Shown here: one piece after another, positions 25,260-33,595 of the stretch
How positions within the stretch are numbered: the stretch's first letter is position 1
Layout: each line of letters begins with the position of its first letter
Source: Candidatus Eiseniibacteriota bacterium
GTDB taxonomy: Bacteria; Eisenbacteria; RBG-16-71-46; CAIMUX01
Direction: 5' to 3'
Assembly (NCBI GenBank): GCA_020633975.1
Contig: JACKCR010000002.1
Span: 620,001-684,000, forward strand
DNA: 64,000 nt
The notes under the pieces: model-generated
The model's database searches: none
What the model saw: only the letters and a program-made list of their open reading frames with translations
Told to the model about the DNA's origin: nothing
Translations under genes and position numbers: made by a program

Positions 25260-25791
25260 GGTTTCTCCTACCTGGGCCCGTCCTTGGGACCCGCGTGGTC
25301 GACGTGAGTTCCGATCGTAGCGGAACGTTGGCGAGTTCTCGCCTGGGGATCCCGATCGAGGTCAGCGAACTCGAGCCATCCCGTGGATGCGCCATTGCTG
25401 AGCCGCACTCCGAGTTTCGGCGCTTTGGGCTGGCTCCTGGAGACGGACACGCGTCGCGGGGGAGAAGTGGCGCGGCAGGCGCCGCCCGATCGGCAATAAA
25501 CACGACAGTGACTTCCGGTATTGCGATCCGTCGTCCTGGGGCGGCCCGGGGGCGGCCCCAGGGCGGCCCCGGGGCCGCCAGGGATGAGCCAGGGATCGGC
25601 CAGGGCTTGTCGCAACGGAGAGAACGGCTTGTTCCATCTCGCCTCCGACATTACGGTGGGGACCCGAGGTGCCGATCCGGGGTAGACGGGCCGGGTAGCG
25701 GCTGGCCGGTACGCGCCGGCTGGGAGAGCTGGGGGGCCAGAAGAGCCGGGAGCGCCGCGAGCGAACGATACGAGGAAAGGACTTAGCGACC
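25260..25791. other. intergenic region between divergent genes
   Basis: About 530 bases lie between the H1-AAA+ gene (minus) and the GWxTD gene (plus). It contains the GC-rich repeat at 25538-25579 and presumably both promoters. Frames through it show no family resemblance. Confidence 0.45.
25538..25579. repeat. GC-rich direct and inverted repeat cluster
   Basis: Three close copies of GGGGCGGCCC occur in a row (25538, 25549 and 25560 regions). The last is followed by its inverse, so GGCGGCCCC (25562-25570) abuts GGGGCCGCC (25571-25579). It could form a strong hairpin or slipped structure. Confidence 0.6.
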
Positions 25792-27165
25792 GTGCCGATG
25801 ACCAAGTGGGCCTCTCGACTGCCGACCTCTCGACAGCTGGCCTTCCGACTGCTCGCCTCTCGACTGCTGAGCTCTCGACTGCCGACCTCTCGACAGCTGG
25901 TCGGACTACTCCTTCTATGCCTGGGGATCCTCGTCGATGTCCCCGTGGCCCGGGCGGGGTTCGACGTCACCGACGTGCCGCCATTTCCGAGCACGTCTCG
26001 GCCCCGCTTCCAGGTGAATGCAGCGAACTACCTCGGAGAAATGGGTGCGCCCGAAGTCGTCCTCGCGTTTCGCATCCCGTACTCGGAGCTGTTCTTTGCG
26101 GAGAAGACCGACACCTTCGGTGCGACCTACTACGAGGCGGAGTTCGATCTCATCATGCTCCTCTCGGACGGAAAGCGTCAGGTTGGCGGTGACCTCTGGA
26201 ACGAGGTGATCCGGGTCGAGAGCGAAGCGGAGACGGAGTCTCGGAAGCGCTGGCACCGTCGGATCGTGCGCATCCCGGCGGAGAAGGGACGGCTCACGGC
26301 CGAAGTGTCGATCCACGAGCGAGAGTCCGGTCGCGCGAGCGGAACGAGCTGGGAGATCGACGTACCCGATTACGAAGACGAGCGGATCTCCCTCTCGAGC
26401 CTCTGGGTGGTCGACTGTGAAAAGGACGGCGACTCGGACGAGTTCCCGCCGCGGAGTTGGCTCCTCGAGTCCCGGTTCGGTGAGCCGCTCGGCTCGATCT
26501 GCGTCCGTGGCGAAGTCTACCGGAACGATCTTCCCGGCCCGGTTTCGCTGCGCTGGAGAGTTCTGGACGCTCGCCAGGAGAAGGTTCACGAGGATCGCCT
26601 CAGTTTCGACGGCGGAGAGCGTGTTCCGTTCCGGTTCCAGCCGAACCTCCAGGATCTCTGGCTCGGCAACTATCTCCTCGAGGTCGAGGTCGAGGCGGGG
26701 GGGAAGAAGGCGAAGCGGAAGTTCGCGTTCCAGATGGACGAGACGACCGTCTCGCTGACGAACGACATGGAGCAGAGCCTCGATCTGGTGCGCCTGATCG
26801 CGACGAAGGCGGAGATCAACGCGCTGGAGGATGCGCCGGAGGAGGCGCGTGCCGAGGCGTGGACCAAGTTCTGGGACGAACGCGATCCGACCCCGGGAAC
26901 TCCCGACAACGAGTTCAAGAACTCGTTCTTCCAACGCGTCCGCTACGCAAACGAGAACTACGGCGTTCTCGAACCGGGATGGCGCTCTGACCGGGGACGG
27001 ATCTACATCAAGTACGGGCAACCGGAGCAGGTCGAGTCACGACCGAGCCGGGTCGATGGACTCGCCGTCGAGGTGTGGACCTACATCGACCTCGGCCTCC
27101 GCTTCGTGTTCGTGGACTACGACGGGTTCGGACGCTACGAGCTCTATCAGCCCGGCCGTTCCTGA
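25792..27165 (+). CDS. exported GWxTD-domain protein
   Basis: A 457-residue protein. The N terminus has a long basic region, a hydrophobic helix (LVGLLLLCLGILVDV) and a likely cleavage at VARA. The middle is beta-rich without a named domain. The C-terminal 100 residues form the GWxTD domain: WTKFWDERDPTPGTPDNEF, FFQRVRYANENYG, EPGWRSDRGRIYIKYGQP. The hallmark reads GWRSD instead of GWxTD. The domain occurs in Bacteroidetes-like and neighbouring phyla, with no assigned biochemistry. The GTG at 25792 has AAAGGA about 10 bases upstream; an ATG at 25798 is the alternative. It is followed by proC after 10 bases. Confidence 0.85.
   Translation: MPMTKWASRLPTSRQLAFRLLASRLLSSRLPTSRQLVGLLLLCLGILVDVPVARAGFDVTDVPPFPSTSRPRFQVNAANYLGEMGAPEVVLAFRIPYSELFFAEKTDTFGATYYEAEFDLIMLLSDGKRQVGGDLWNEVIRVESEAETESRKRWHRRIVRIPAEKGRLTAEVSIHERESGRASGTSWEIDVPDYEDERISLSSLWVVDCEKDGDSDEFPPRSWLLESRFGEPLGSICVRGEVYRNDLPGPVSLRWRVLDARQEKVHEDRLSFDGGERVPFRFQPNLQDLWLGNYLLEVEVEAGGKKAKRKFAFQMDETTVSLTNDMEQSLDLVRLIATKAEINALEDAPEEARAEAWTKFWDERDPTPGTPDNEFKNSFFQRVRYANENYGVLEPGWRSDRGRIYIKYGQPEQVESRPSRVDGLAVEVWTYIDLGLRFVFVDYDGFGRYELYQPGRS
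25812..25900 (+). repeat. 29-bp direct repeat inside the signal region of the GWxTD gene
   Basis: The 29 bases at 25812-25840 recur identically at 25872-25900, 60 bases apart. The duplication is in frame and encodes SRLPTSRQL twice. It lengthens the basic N-region ahead of the hydrophobic helix. Confidence 0.9.
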
Positions 27166-27175
27166 CGGAGGCGAA

Positions 27176-28000
27176 ATGATCGACGGACGCGTGGCCATCC
27201 TCGGGGTGGGGACGATGGGGGAAGCGATCCTGCACGGACTTCGTAGCGGGTCGGATCCGCTCCCGCGGGGCTCGGTGCGAGGTACGGTGCGAAACGCGAA
27301 CCGGGCGACCGAGCTGAGCAAGAAGCTCAAGGTCGCGGTCGGAACCGACAATGTGGGCGCGGTCGCGTCTGCATCGGTCGTGATCGTCTCACTCAAACCG
27401 ATCAACGTCGTGCGCGTGCTGGGAGAAGTCGCGGCCGCTGGGGCACTCGATCATGGGCCGCTCATCATCTCGATCGCTGCGGGAGTCCGTACCGAGGAGA
27501 TCGAGGCCGTGGTGGGGCCGAAGTGCCCGGTCGTGCGCGCCATGCCGAACACGCCGTGCGCCATCGGGCGAGGCACCATCGTTCTCACGGGAGGACGGCG
27601 GGCCAAGAAGAAGCACCTGACCGTTGCGCACTCCATCTTCCGGCCGCTCGGTGAAACGCTGGAGCTGGAAGAACGTCACTTCGACACCGTCACCGGCTTG
27701 TCCGGGAGCGGGCCCGCGTTCGGCTATCTCATGGTCGAAGCGCTCGCGGACGGGGGAGTGATGATGGGTCTGCCTCGTGACGTTGCGATCCGCCTCGCCT
27801 CACGGACTCTGCTCGGTGCTGCAGAGATGGTGCTGGCCACGGGCGCTCACCCGGCCGCACTCAAGGACGAGGTGACGACGCCTGCGGGATGCACCATCGC
27901 CGGAATCCTCGCGCTCGAAGACGGCAAGATCCGGAGCACACTCGCGCGTGCAGTGGAACGCGCGGCGAGCTGCGCGGCGGGACTCGGGAAGAGCAAGTAG
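27176..28000 (+). CDS. proC: pyrroline-5-carboxylate reductase
   Basis: A 274-residue ProC, the last enzyme of proline synthesis; it reduces 1-pyrroline-5-carboxylate with NAD(P)H. The N-terminal Rossmann motif is ILGVGTMGEAIL. The central signature is RAMPNTPCAIGRG, and the C-terminal dimer and substrate region has TGLSGSGPAFGYLMVEALAD and DEVTTPAGCTIAGIL. GGAGG sits just before the ATG. It is the second gene of a two-gene unit with the GWxTD protein, separated by 10 bases and followed by a terminator-like hairpin. Length is normal for the family. Confidence 0.93.
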   Translation: MIDGRVAILGVGTMGEAILHGLRSGSDPLPRGSVRGTVRNANRATELSKKLKVAVGTDNVGAVASASVVIVSLKPINVVRVLGEVAAAGALDHGPLIISIAAGVRTEEIEAVVGPKCPVVRAMPNTPCAIGRGTIVLTGGRRAKKKHLTVAHSIFRPLGETLELEERHFDTVTGLSGSGPAFGYLMVEALADGGVMMGLPRDVAIRLASRTLLGAAEMVLATGAHPAALKDEVTTPAGCTIAGILALEDGKIRSTLARAVERAASCAAGLGKSK

Positions 28001-28018
28001 GCGTGGCGACGATCGCGT

Positions 28019-28042
28019 GAGCGTCGCCTGCGAGCGACGCTC
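28019..28042 (+). terminator. terminator-like hairpin after proC
   Basis: GAGCGTCGC (28019-28027) and GCGACGCTC (28034-28042) form a perfect 9-bp stem around a 6-base loop, 18 bases past the proC stop. There is no T-run, so it may act with Rho or only as an RNA-stabilising end. Confidence 0.55.
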
Positions 28043-28298
28043 CGCCTTGCTCACGCTCGCACGCGGGTGGCCTTCTCGAGGGCTCCTGGCGTCGTGCGCA
28101 ACCCTTCCATCGGCGTCCGGCGGCTGTGCCCGTCTGTCCAACTCCAGAGCCCGGATTAGCCTTCCTTCTACAAGTGAAGATCGATTGGCTCTGGTTCGAG
28201 CCCTGGCTCTGTCATAGCCTCTAGCTGCGTACAAATGGTCCCCGCCGATGCTGGTCACGGTTCCAACCCGCTCGAACGCACGATTGGAGGGCAGAACG

Positions 28299-30026
28299 AT
28301 GAAGTCGAGTCTCCGTTCCACCTCTGCGCGCCCTATCCGCCGTCTCAGTCGATTCACACCGGCCTTTTCTCTTCTGGCAACGGTTCTTCCCGTGCTCGGT
28401 GTCTCGGATGCGGCCGCGGCGTGGCCCGAAGACGGAATCCTCGTCAGCCCCTGGGTGGGCGTGGCAAACTCACCGAGTTCCTGCACGGATGGAGCCGGAG
28501 GCGTGTTCACCTTCTGGGCCGACGAGAGCGCTCTCGGTGTCATGGGTTCTCACGTGTTCGCGACCGGGGGGAAGGACCCCGCCTGGACCGACGGGGGACA
28601 GTTCATCGGAAACGGCGTAGGCGGCCAAGGATCCGTCGGTGTGGTCTCCGACGGTGTGGGAGGAGCCATCGTGACGTGGCACAACGGCTCCACGGGGAAC
28701 GTCCTCGCGAGTCATGTGCTCTCTGATGGAGTTCTCGATCCGAGTTGGCCCAGCGTCGTCATCCAGGTCAATTCGTCTACATCGGCGTCAAACAGTTGGG
28801 CCGTGCCTGTTCCGGACGCGAACGGTGGCTGCATCGTGACCTGGCTCGGCTTGTCGAACGGGGAGACGGTCGTGTTGGTGCAACGGATTCTGTCCAACGG
28901 TGTCCAGGCGCCGGGCTGGCCGGAAGGAGGCGTCGTCCTGGATCCGGTTCCGGGCACTCCGGAGCGGCCCGTTGCCTGTTCCGACGGCGAGGGTGGGGTG
29001 ATCGTGGCCTGGGACGATGCGGAGCGGATCTACGTCCATCATGTGCTCCCATCCGGTCAGGTCGATCCGGACTGGCCAGCCGACGGGCGCCTCGTGAGTG
29101 ATCTCATCGCTTTGAAACTCAATCCGGTCGTCACGACGGACGGCGCCGGGGGCGCGTTCGTCGCTTGGCAGGACGATCGAGGGGGCGATGGGTGGGACGT
29201 GTTCTACAGCCATGTTCTCGCCAACGGCGAGATCAGCGCGAACATTCCCGAGAACGGTGCCGTGTTGACGGACGCTGCGAACAACAACTCGTCGGGAGGT
29301 TGGGGAGATCTGACGCCCGATGGAGCGGGGGGAGTGTATGCCGTCTACGAAATCCGCGTGGCAGGACACACAGACGTGTGGGGCCAACACATCCTCGCGT
29401 CCTCTCTTCCGGACTGGGCTCCCAACGGTGTGCCCGTCTGTACGTCGGACGGGGGAGGGCTCGACCCGTCGGTGATCGCCCACCCCGAGGGGGGCTTCCT
29501 CGCGACCTGGAGGGACGACTTCACCTACACCAGGATCACGCGGATCGGGCCCGACGGGAATCCTGCGCCGGGCTGGACCCTCGATGGCGAACACCGGTGG
29601 TTCGGGATTCGGGCCAAGGCGTTCGACAACGGGCAAGGTGGTGCGATCTTCACCCTGCACAGGTTGAACGGGCCTTACGAATCGATCCTCGTCGCCTATG
29701 AGCCCCTTGCGGAGCCTTCGGCGGTTGGCGACGGTCCGCGGGCGGGCCGTACGCGCCTCGATCCGCTCGTCGTTCCGAACCCGTTCTCTGGCTCGACCTC
29801 GATCGCCTTTCGCACCGAGCGGTCTCAGCGTGTCGAGGTAGAAATCATCGATTCAGCCGGGCGCAGCGTCCGCCACCTGACGGACGAGGTGCTGTCGAGT
29901 GGGCGCCAGCGAATCGTATGGGACGGATCCGGAGACTCCGGACGCGACGTAGCACCCGGAGTGTACTTCTACCGGATCGGAAGCGACGACGGCACGGCCG
30001 CCGGGCGGATCGTCCTGACTCGGTAA
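28299..30026 (+). CDS. secreted repeat protein with C-terminal FlgD-like sorting domain
   Basis: A 575-residue exported protein; ATG at 28299 with TTGGAGG 8 bases upstream. After a long signal peptide (cleavage near DAAAA) come about seven repeats of a propeller-like pattern, for example DGAGGVFTFWADESA, DGVGGAIVTWHNGS, DGEGGVIVAWDDA and DGAGGAFVAWQDDRGG. Each repeat has a DGxGG turn and a following hydrophobic strand. The last 85 residues form a FlgD-Ig-like/type IX-like tail: VVPNPFSGSTSIAFRTER, VEIIDSAGRSVRHL and APGVYFYRIG. Probably a cell-surface or secreted beta-propeller; the ligand is unknown. Confidence 0.8.
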   Translation: MKSSLRSTSARPIRRLSRFTPAFSLLATVLPVLGVSDAAAAWPEDGILVSPWVGVANSPSSCTDGAGGVFTFWADESALGVMGSHVFATGGKDPAWTDGGQFIGNGVGGQGSVGVVSDGVGGAIVTWHNGSTGNVLASHVLSDGVLDPSWPSVVIQVNSSTSASNSWAVPVPDANGGCIVTWLGLSNGETVVLVQRILSNGVQAPGWPEGGVVLDPVPGTPERPVACSDGEGGVIVAWDDAERIYVHHVLPSGQVDPDWPADGRLVSDLIALKLNPVVTTDGAGGAFVAWQDDRGGDGWDVFYSHVLANGEISANIPENGAVLTDAANNNSSGGWGDLTPDGAGGVYAVYEIRVAGHTDVWGQHILASSLPDWAPNGVPVCTSDGGGLDPSVIAHPEGGFLATWRDDFTYTRITRIGPDGNPAPGWTLDGEHRWFGIRAKAFDNGQGGAIFTLHRLNGPYESILVAYEPLAEPSAVGDGPRAGRTRLDPLVVPNPFSGSTSIAFRTERSQRVEVEIIDSAGRSVRHLTDEVLSSGRQRIVWDGSGDSGRDVAPGVYFYRIGSDDGTAAGRIVLTR

Positions 30027-30039
30027 GACTCCGACCCTG

Positions 30040-31590
30040 TTACTCGGCAGACACCGTGCGGAAACCGATTGCGCGGTCCCGAACGTTTGGCATCGCGAAG
30101 GAGCGGTTCCAGCACGTGGCGCTTCCGATCCCGCGGTCGTAGTCTCCTCCACGGATCGCCCGGTAGTGCCCAGATGTCGGCGGTCGGTGGGGCGACATGT
30201 AGATTTCGTAGACGTCGGCGGTCCACTCCCAGACGTTGCCGGAGAGATCCTCGCATCCGTAGATGCTCGCGCCGTCACCCGTCTGGTAGCCGGCGCGGAT
30301 GCTGCCGTTGTAGTAGCCGACCGGCGTCGTGCGCACTCGTGTCTGGTTCTCGAACGGATCGCCGCTGTTGTCGAAGTTGCCGCGGGTGTTGTCTGCCTCG
30401 GCGCCCCAGGGATAGGGGAAGCCGAGGCCGAGGACCAGCTCCTCTGGCGTTCCTGCGAAGAAGGTCCGAGTGCCGAGATCGCTCGACGTTCCGCGAGCGG
30501 CCTTTTCCCACTCGGCTTCCGAGGGCAGCGCGCGGCCGAAGTACTCGGCGTAGGCGTTCGCACCGAACCACGACACCTGCACCACCGGGAAGTTGTCCCA
30601 GCCCTCGACGACGAAGAAGAGACTATCTCCAGGGGTGTACCCGAGCGCGGAGTCGATGTCTCCCGGTCCCTGCCGGACTTCCTGATGAACGTCCGCATAC
30701 TCTTGGGTTCCGGCAGCGTTGTAGACGATGCCGCCTGACACCTTGACCAGCCCCAACTCACGCACCTGGTTGAGGAAGTTCACGTACTGCGCGTTCGTGA
30801 TCTCGAACCGATCGATGTCGAACGCGCGCACGGAAACCGGATTGCCCGGGTGAACGAAGTCGCCACTCGGGGCTCCCATCACGAACGGGCCTTCGGGAAC
30901 GTCGACACGTTCCGTGACGGTACTGAACACCCACACGGGCGAGCGCCGGATCACGCCTGCACGGTCCGTTGCTACTACCTGCCAGAAGTAGGAGCGGTTC
31001 GACTCGAACGCAGTCGAGAGGGCGTACTCGGTGCTGGTCTGCGCCTCGGAAACGCGGGCGAGAGTGGCGAAGGTAGAGCCGAAGTACACGTCATAGGTGA
31101 GCGTGTCGCCGTCGGGATCCGAGGCCTGCCACGAGAGGACGACCGTCGACGTCGGATCGAGTTCCTGAAGGCGGTTCTCGGGGGTTGGGGTGCCCGGAAC
31201 GGTCGGTGCTGCATTCGTCGTCGCCGTGACGCGCACGGTTTCGCTCGGCTGGCTCTCGACCCCGGTGCGGATCGACCTCACCCGGTAGTCGTAGCTCTGC
31301 TCCGCGGTGACGGTGCGGTCGATGAAGAGCTGCACGTTTGCGTTCACGCTTCCGGCGAGCTGGAAGTCGTTGGCTCCCGCGGTCGAGCGCTCGATGCGGA
31401 AACCGGTCTCGTCGGACGAGACGTCGCGCCACGAGAGGGTGACGGTGTTCGGAGTCACCGAGTTCGGTGTCAGTTCGTTCGGCGCTGCCGGCGCCGGTGC
31501 GGGTTCTACCTGCGGTTGCGCGCTGTCTTTGCTACAAGCGGAAAGACCAACGAGCATGATAACGAGTGTGGTGCCGACTACGCCGCGCAT
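30040..31590 (-). CDS. lipoprotein with fibronectin-III domains and SUMF1/FGE-like domain
   Basis: A 516-residue lipoprotein; ATG at 31590 preceded by GGAGGTAGG. The signal peptide ends at the lipobox VGLSAC. Two fibronectin type III-like domains follow (about 40-135 and 137-240: VTLSWRDVSSDETGFRIERS and VVLSWQASDPDGDTLTYDVY). The C-terminal 260 residues are a formylglycine-generating-enzyme/SUMF1 fold: VPEGPFVMGAPSGDF, ITNAQYVNFLNQV, LPSEAEWEKAARG, GNVWEWTADVYE and AIRGGDYDRG. In lipoproteins this fold is often non-catalytic. The gene ends 13 bases from the convergent repeat protein gene. Role unknown. Confidence 0.85.
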   Translation of the reverse strand: MRGVVGTTLVIMLVGLSACSKDSAQPQVEPAPAPAAPNELTPNSVTPNTVTLSWRDVSSDETGFRIERSTAGANDFQLAGSVNANVQLFIDRTVTAEQSYDYRVRSIRTGVESQPSETVRVTATTNAAPTVPGTPTPENRLQELDPTSTVVLSWQASDPDGDTLTYDVYFGSTFATLARVSEAQTSTEYALSTAFESNRSYFWQVVATDRAGVIRRSPVWVFSTVTERVDVPEGPFVMGAPSGDFVHPGNPVSVRAFDIDRFEITNAQYVNFLNQVRELGLVKVSGGIVYNAAGTQEYADVHQEVRQGPGDIDSALGYTPGDSLFFVVEGWDNFPVVQVSWFGANAYAEYFGRALPSEAEWEKAARGTSSDLGTRTFFAGTPEELVLGLGFPYPWGAEADNTRGNFDNSGDPFENQTRVRTTPVGYYNGSIRAGYQTGDGASIYGCEDLSGNVWEWTADVYEIYMSPHRPPTSGHYRAIRGGDYDRGIGSATCWNRSFAMPNVRDRAIGFRTVSAE

Positions 31591-31697
31591 CCTACCTACC
31601 TCCACGATCCTCACGTCCCGATGCCGAGGGCGAAACGTCCGGCGACCCGAGCCGAAGAATCGAGAGGCCGGGTCGCCCGCCAACGCGTCTCAGGGGT

Positions 31698-32132
31698 TCA
31701 GAAACACTCACGTTCGCCGAGCACGCCGAACTTCGACTTCTCGTCGTAGATCGTCGCGTCGAAGCTGGTCGAGGCGGAGAGGTCCACACGGATGAGGCAC
31801 GGATTCCAGAGCCCCATCGTCTTCGACGCTTCGCTCTCGCGAAGGACGACGATCTCCGGGACTTGGCCGAGACCGGCCTGAGGAATGAACCAGGCCACGA
31901 TGGTCTGGTCGCCGAACTCATCGTAGTGGAAGTTCGTTTCGTAGCCTCCGTCGGCGCCGCTTACGGCAGAACCCTTCAGGAAGCCGTCTACGAAGACCTT
32001 GACCGAGACGCCACCGAGGCCGAGATCGTCGGCATCGGACACCGTCCCCGAGAACGTGGCGAGCTGATCCTGGGCGAGGGCAGGTGCGGCGGCGAGAAAG
32101 AGCGCGAGCGCGCAGACTACGAATCGAAACAA
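31698..32132 (-). CDS. secreted protein with carboxypeptidase-regulatory-like domain, TTG start
   Basis: A 144-residue exported protein. The only well-placed start is TTG at 32132, with GGAGGAG 6 bases upstream; there is no ATG near. The signal peptide is FRFVVCALALFLAAAPALA. The mature part opens with TFSGTVSDADDLGLGGVSVK, VFVDGFLKGSAVSGADGGYE, the pattern of CarboxypepD-regulatory-like (CNA-B-like) beta sandwiches. No catalytic residues are present. It lies about 107 bases ahead of the SUMF1-like lipoprotein gene on the same strand and may share its transcript. Confidence 0.7.
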   Translation of the reverse strand: MFRFVVCALALFLAAAPALAQDQLATFSGTVSDADDLGLGGVSVKVFVDGFLKGSAVSGADGGYETNFHYDEFGDQTIVAWFIPQAGLGQVPEIVVLRESEASKTMGLWNPCLIRVDLSASTSFDATIYDEKSKFGVLGERECF

Positions 32133-32566
32133 AGGGGTCTCCTCCCGAACTGTCGTGGACGAGAGAAGTCGGCGGGCCGGAGTCGGCGTACCGAATGTCT
32201 CTCGCGTCTAGATTCTATCCAACCCACACCCCGGCAAAGGTGGCGGCGGATGCGCGCTCCAAGATACCCCGGAGGGTACCAACGAGGTCCCAAAGGGTCA
32301 ACCCGGCCCGGAAGGGAGTTAAATCGTTGGCGCGAGGGGAAAAGCTCTGATACGTTCCCGCCGTTTCTATGACCTGGATCACGGGGGGACCGTCGGCCCG
32401 AAGCCGCAGTCGGGCCCGCCCGCGGGTCTCTATTGCGCGGCCAAGGACAGGTGCGCCCGGCGAGATGGATCTCGCGACCGCCTGACGCGGCCTCGTCCCG
32501 TCCTCCCGGGAGGGCTGCCCCTGCAGCACTCGGGCGGCACAATCCATCGAGGGATGGGAATCCACA
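32133..32566. other. upstream region of mreB
   Basis: About 430 bases between the divergent secreted-protein gene and mreB. It holds the structured segment at 32279-32330 described separately and must contain promoters for both directions. No further gene is seen. Confidence 0.4.
32279..32330 (+). ncRNA. candidate structured RNA element upstream of mreB
   Basis: A 7-bp outer stem, CCAACGA (32279-32285) with TCGTTGG (32324-32330), encloses two tight hairpins: GGG-TCAA-CCC (32295-32304) and CCC-GGAA-GGG (32307-32316). The second has a GNRA tetraloop. It matches no riboswitch or SRP consensus that I can confirm. It could be a leader or a small RNA, or a chance fold in GC-rich DNA. Confidence 0.3.
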
Positions 32567-33595
32567 ATGGGAATTCGTAGCCTGCTCGGCTTCGTCTCCA
32601 ACGACATCGCCATAGACCTGGGTACCGCCAACACGCTCGTCTACGTGAAGGGCAAGGGCATCGTCCTGAACGAGCCTTCCGTTGTAGCGGTGGACCGTAC
32701 GAACAAGAAGGTCCTGGCGGTCGGGCGGGAGGCGAAGGAAATGCTGGGCCGGACGCCGTCCGGAATCGAAGCGGTTCGGCCGCTGAAAGACGGCGTCATC
32801 GCAGACTTCGAGAAGACCGAAGAGCTGCTCCGCAAGTTCATCCTCAAGGTGCTCCAGAACCGGCGGTTCCTCGTCCGTCCGCGCGTCATCGTCTCCGTGC
32901 CTTCGGGAATCACCGAAGTGGAGAAGCGTGCGGTGCGGGACTCGGCGGAACACGCGGGAGCGCGTGAGGTCTACCTCGTGGCCGAGCCGATCGCTGCTGC
33001 GATCGGTGTCGGGCTCCCGGTCGACAAGCCGACCGGAAACATGGTGATCGACATCGGGGGAGGCACCACCGAGATCGCCGTGATCACGCTCAACGGCATC
33101 GTCACCGACACCTCGATCCGCGTGGGCGGGGACAAGATGGACGACGCGATCGTCCAGTACGTCAAGCGCCAGTACAACCTCTTCATCGGCGAGCAGACGG
33201 CCGAGCAGATCAAGCTGAAGATCGGCTCCGCATTCCCGATGGAAGAAGAGATGGAGATGCAGATCAAGGGCCGTGACCTGATCGGCGGAATCCCGAAGAC
33301 GATCACGGTGAGCTCGAAGGAGATCCGTCAGACCCTGCAAGAGCCGGTCGGTGCGATCGTCGAGGCGACCCGGGAGTCGCTCGAGAAGACGCCGCCGGAA
33401 CTCGCGAGCGACATCGTCGACCGCGGGATCGTCATGACGGGGGGAGGTTCGCTCCTCCGGGGTCTCGGGGACCTCCTCAACCAGGAGACGCATCTCCCGA
33501 TCCGTGTGGCCGAAGACGCCCTCCTCTGCGTCGTCCTCGGATCCGGACGGATCCTCGACAACATCGATCACTACGAGAAGGTCCTGATGACCTGA
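32567..33595 (+). CDS. mreB: rod-shape actin homologue MreB
   Basis: A 342-residue MreB, the actin-like filament that guides lateral-wall synthesis at the inner membrane. The nucleotide-binding motifs are all present: IAIDLGTANTLVY (phosphate 1), VIDIGGGTTEIAVI (phosphate 2) and GIVMTGGGSLLRGL (adenosine). The N terminus MGIRSLLGF is amphipathic, as in membrane-binding MreBs. It is the first gene of mreB-mreC-mreD-mrdA-rodA and its stop overlaps the mreC start by one base (TGATG). The ATG at 32567 is preceded by a purine-rich GAGGGATGG about 10 bases away. Confidence 0.97.
   Translation: MGIRSLLGFVSNDIAIDLGTANTLVYVKGKGIVLNEPSVVAVDRTNKKVLAVGREAKEMLGRTPSGIEAVRPLKDGVIADFEKTEELLRKFILKVLQNRRFLVRPRVIVSVPSGITEVEKRAVRDSAEHAGAREVYLVAEPIAAAIGVGLPVDKPTGNMVIDIGGGTTEIAVITLNGIVTDTSIRVGGDKMDDAIVQYVKRQYNLFIGEQTAEQIKLKIGSAFPMEEEMEMQIKGRDLIGGIPKTITVSSKEIRQTLQEPVGAIVEATRESLEKTPPELASDIVDRGIVMTGGGSLLRGLGDLLNQETHLPIRVAEDALLCVVLGSGRILDNIDHYEKVLMT

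Noticed and set aside
24357-25307. Leu/Arg-rich and Phe/Ala-rich frames opposite the H1-like tail
   Set aside because: They are the mirror image of Lys/Ala codon repeats. The minus-strand frame continues into a recognisable AAA+ domain with a ribosome site and explains the region.
25268-25994. Minus-strand frames across the intergenic region upstream of the GWxTD gene
   Set aside because: They are low-complexity Arg/Ser/Glu/Pro-rich products of the 29-bp and GC-rich repeats, without starts or domains.
28184-28215. tRNA T-arm, from GGTTCGAGCCC
   Set aside because: The flanks do not form the five-pair T stem and no acceptor, D or anticodon arms can be fitted around it.
32286-32330. Signal recognition particle (4.5S) RNA, from the CCCGGAAGGG hairpin
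   Set aside because: The SRP S-domain needs CAGG on the 5' side and AGCA on the 3' side of the GGAA loop. Neither is present, so only a generic structured element is reported.
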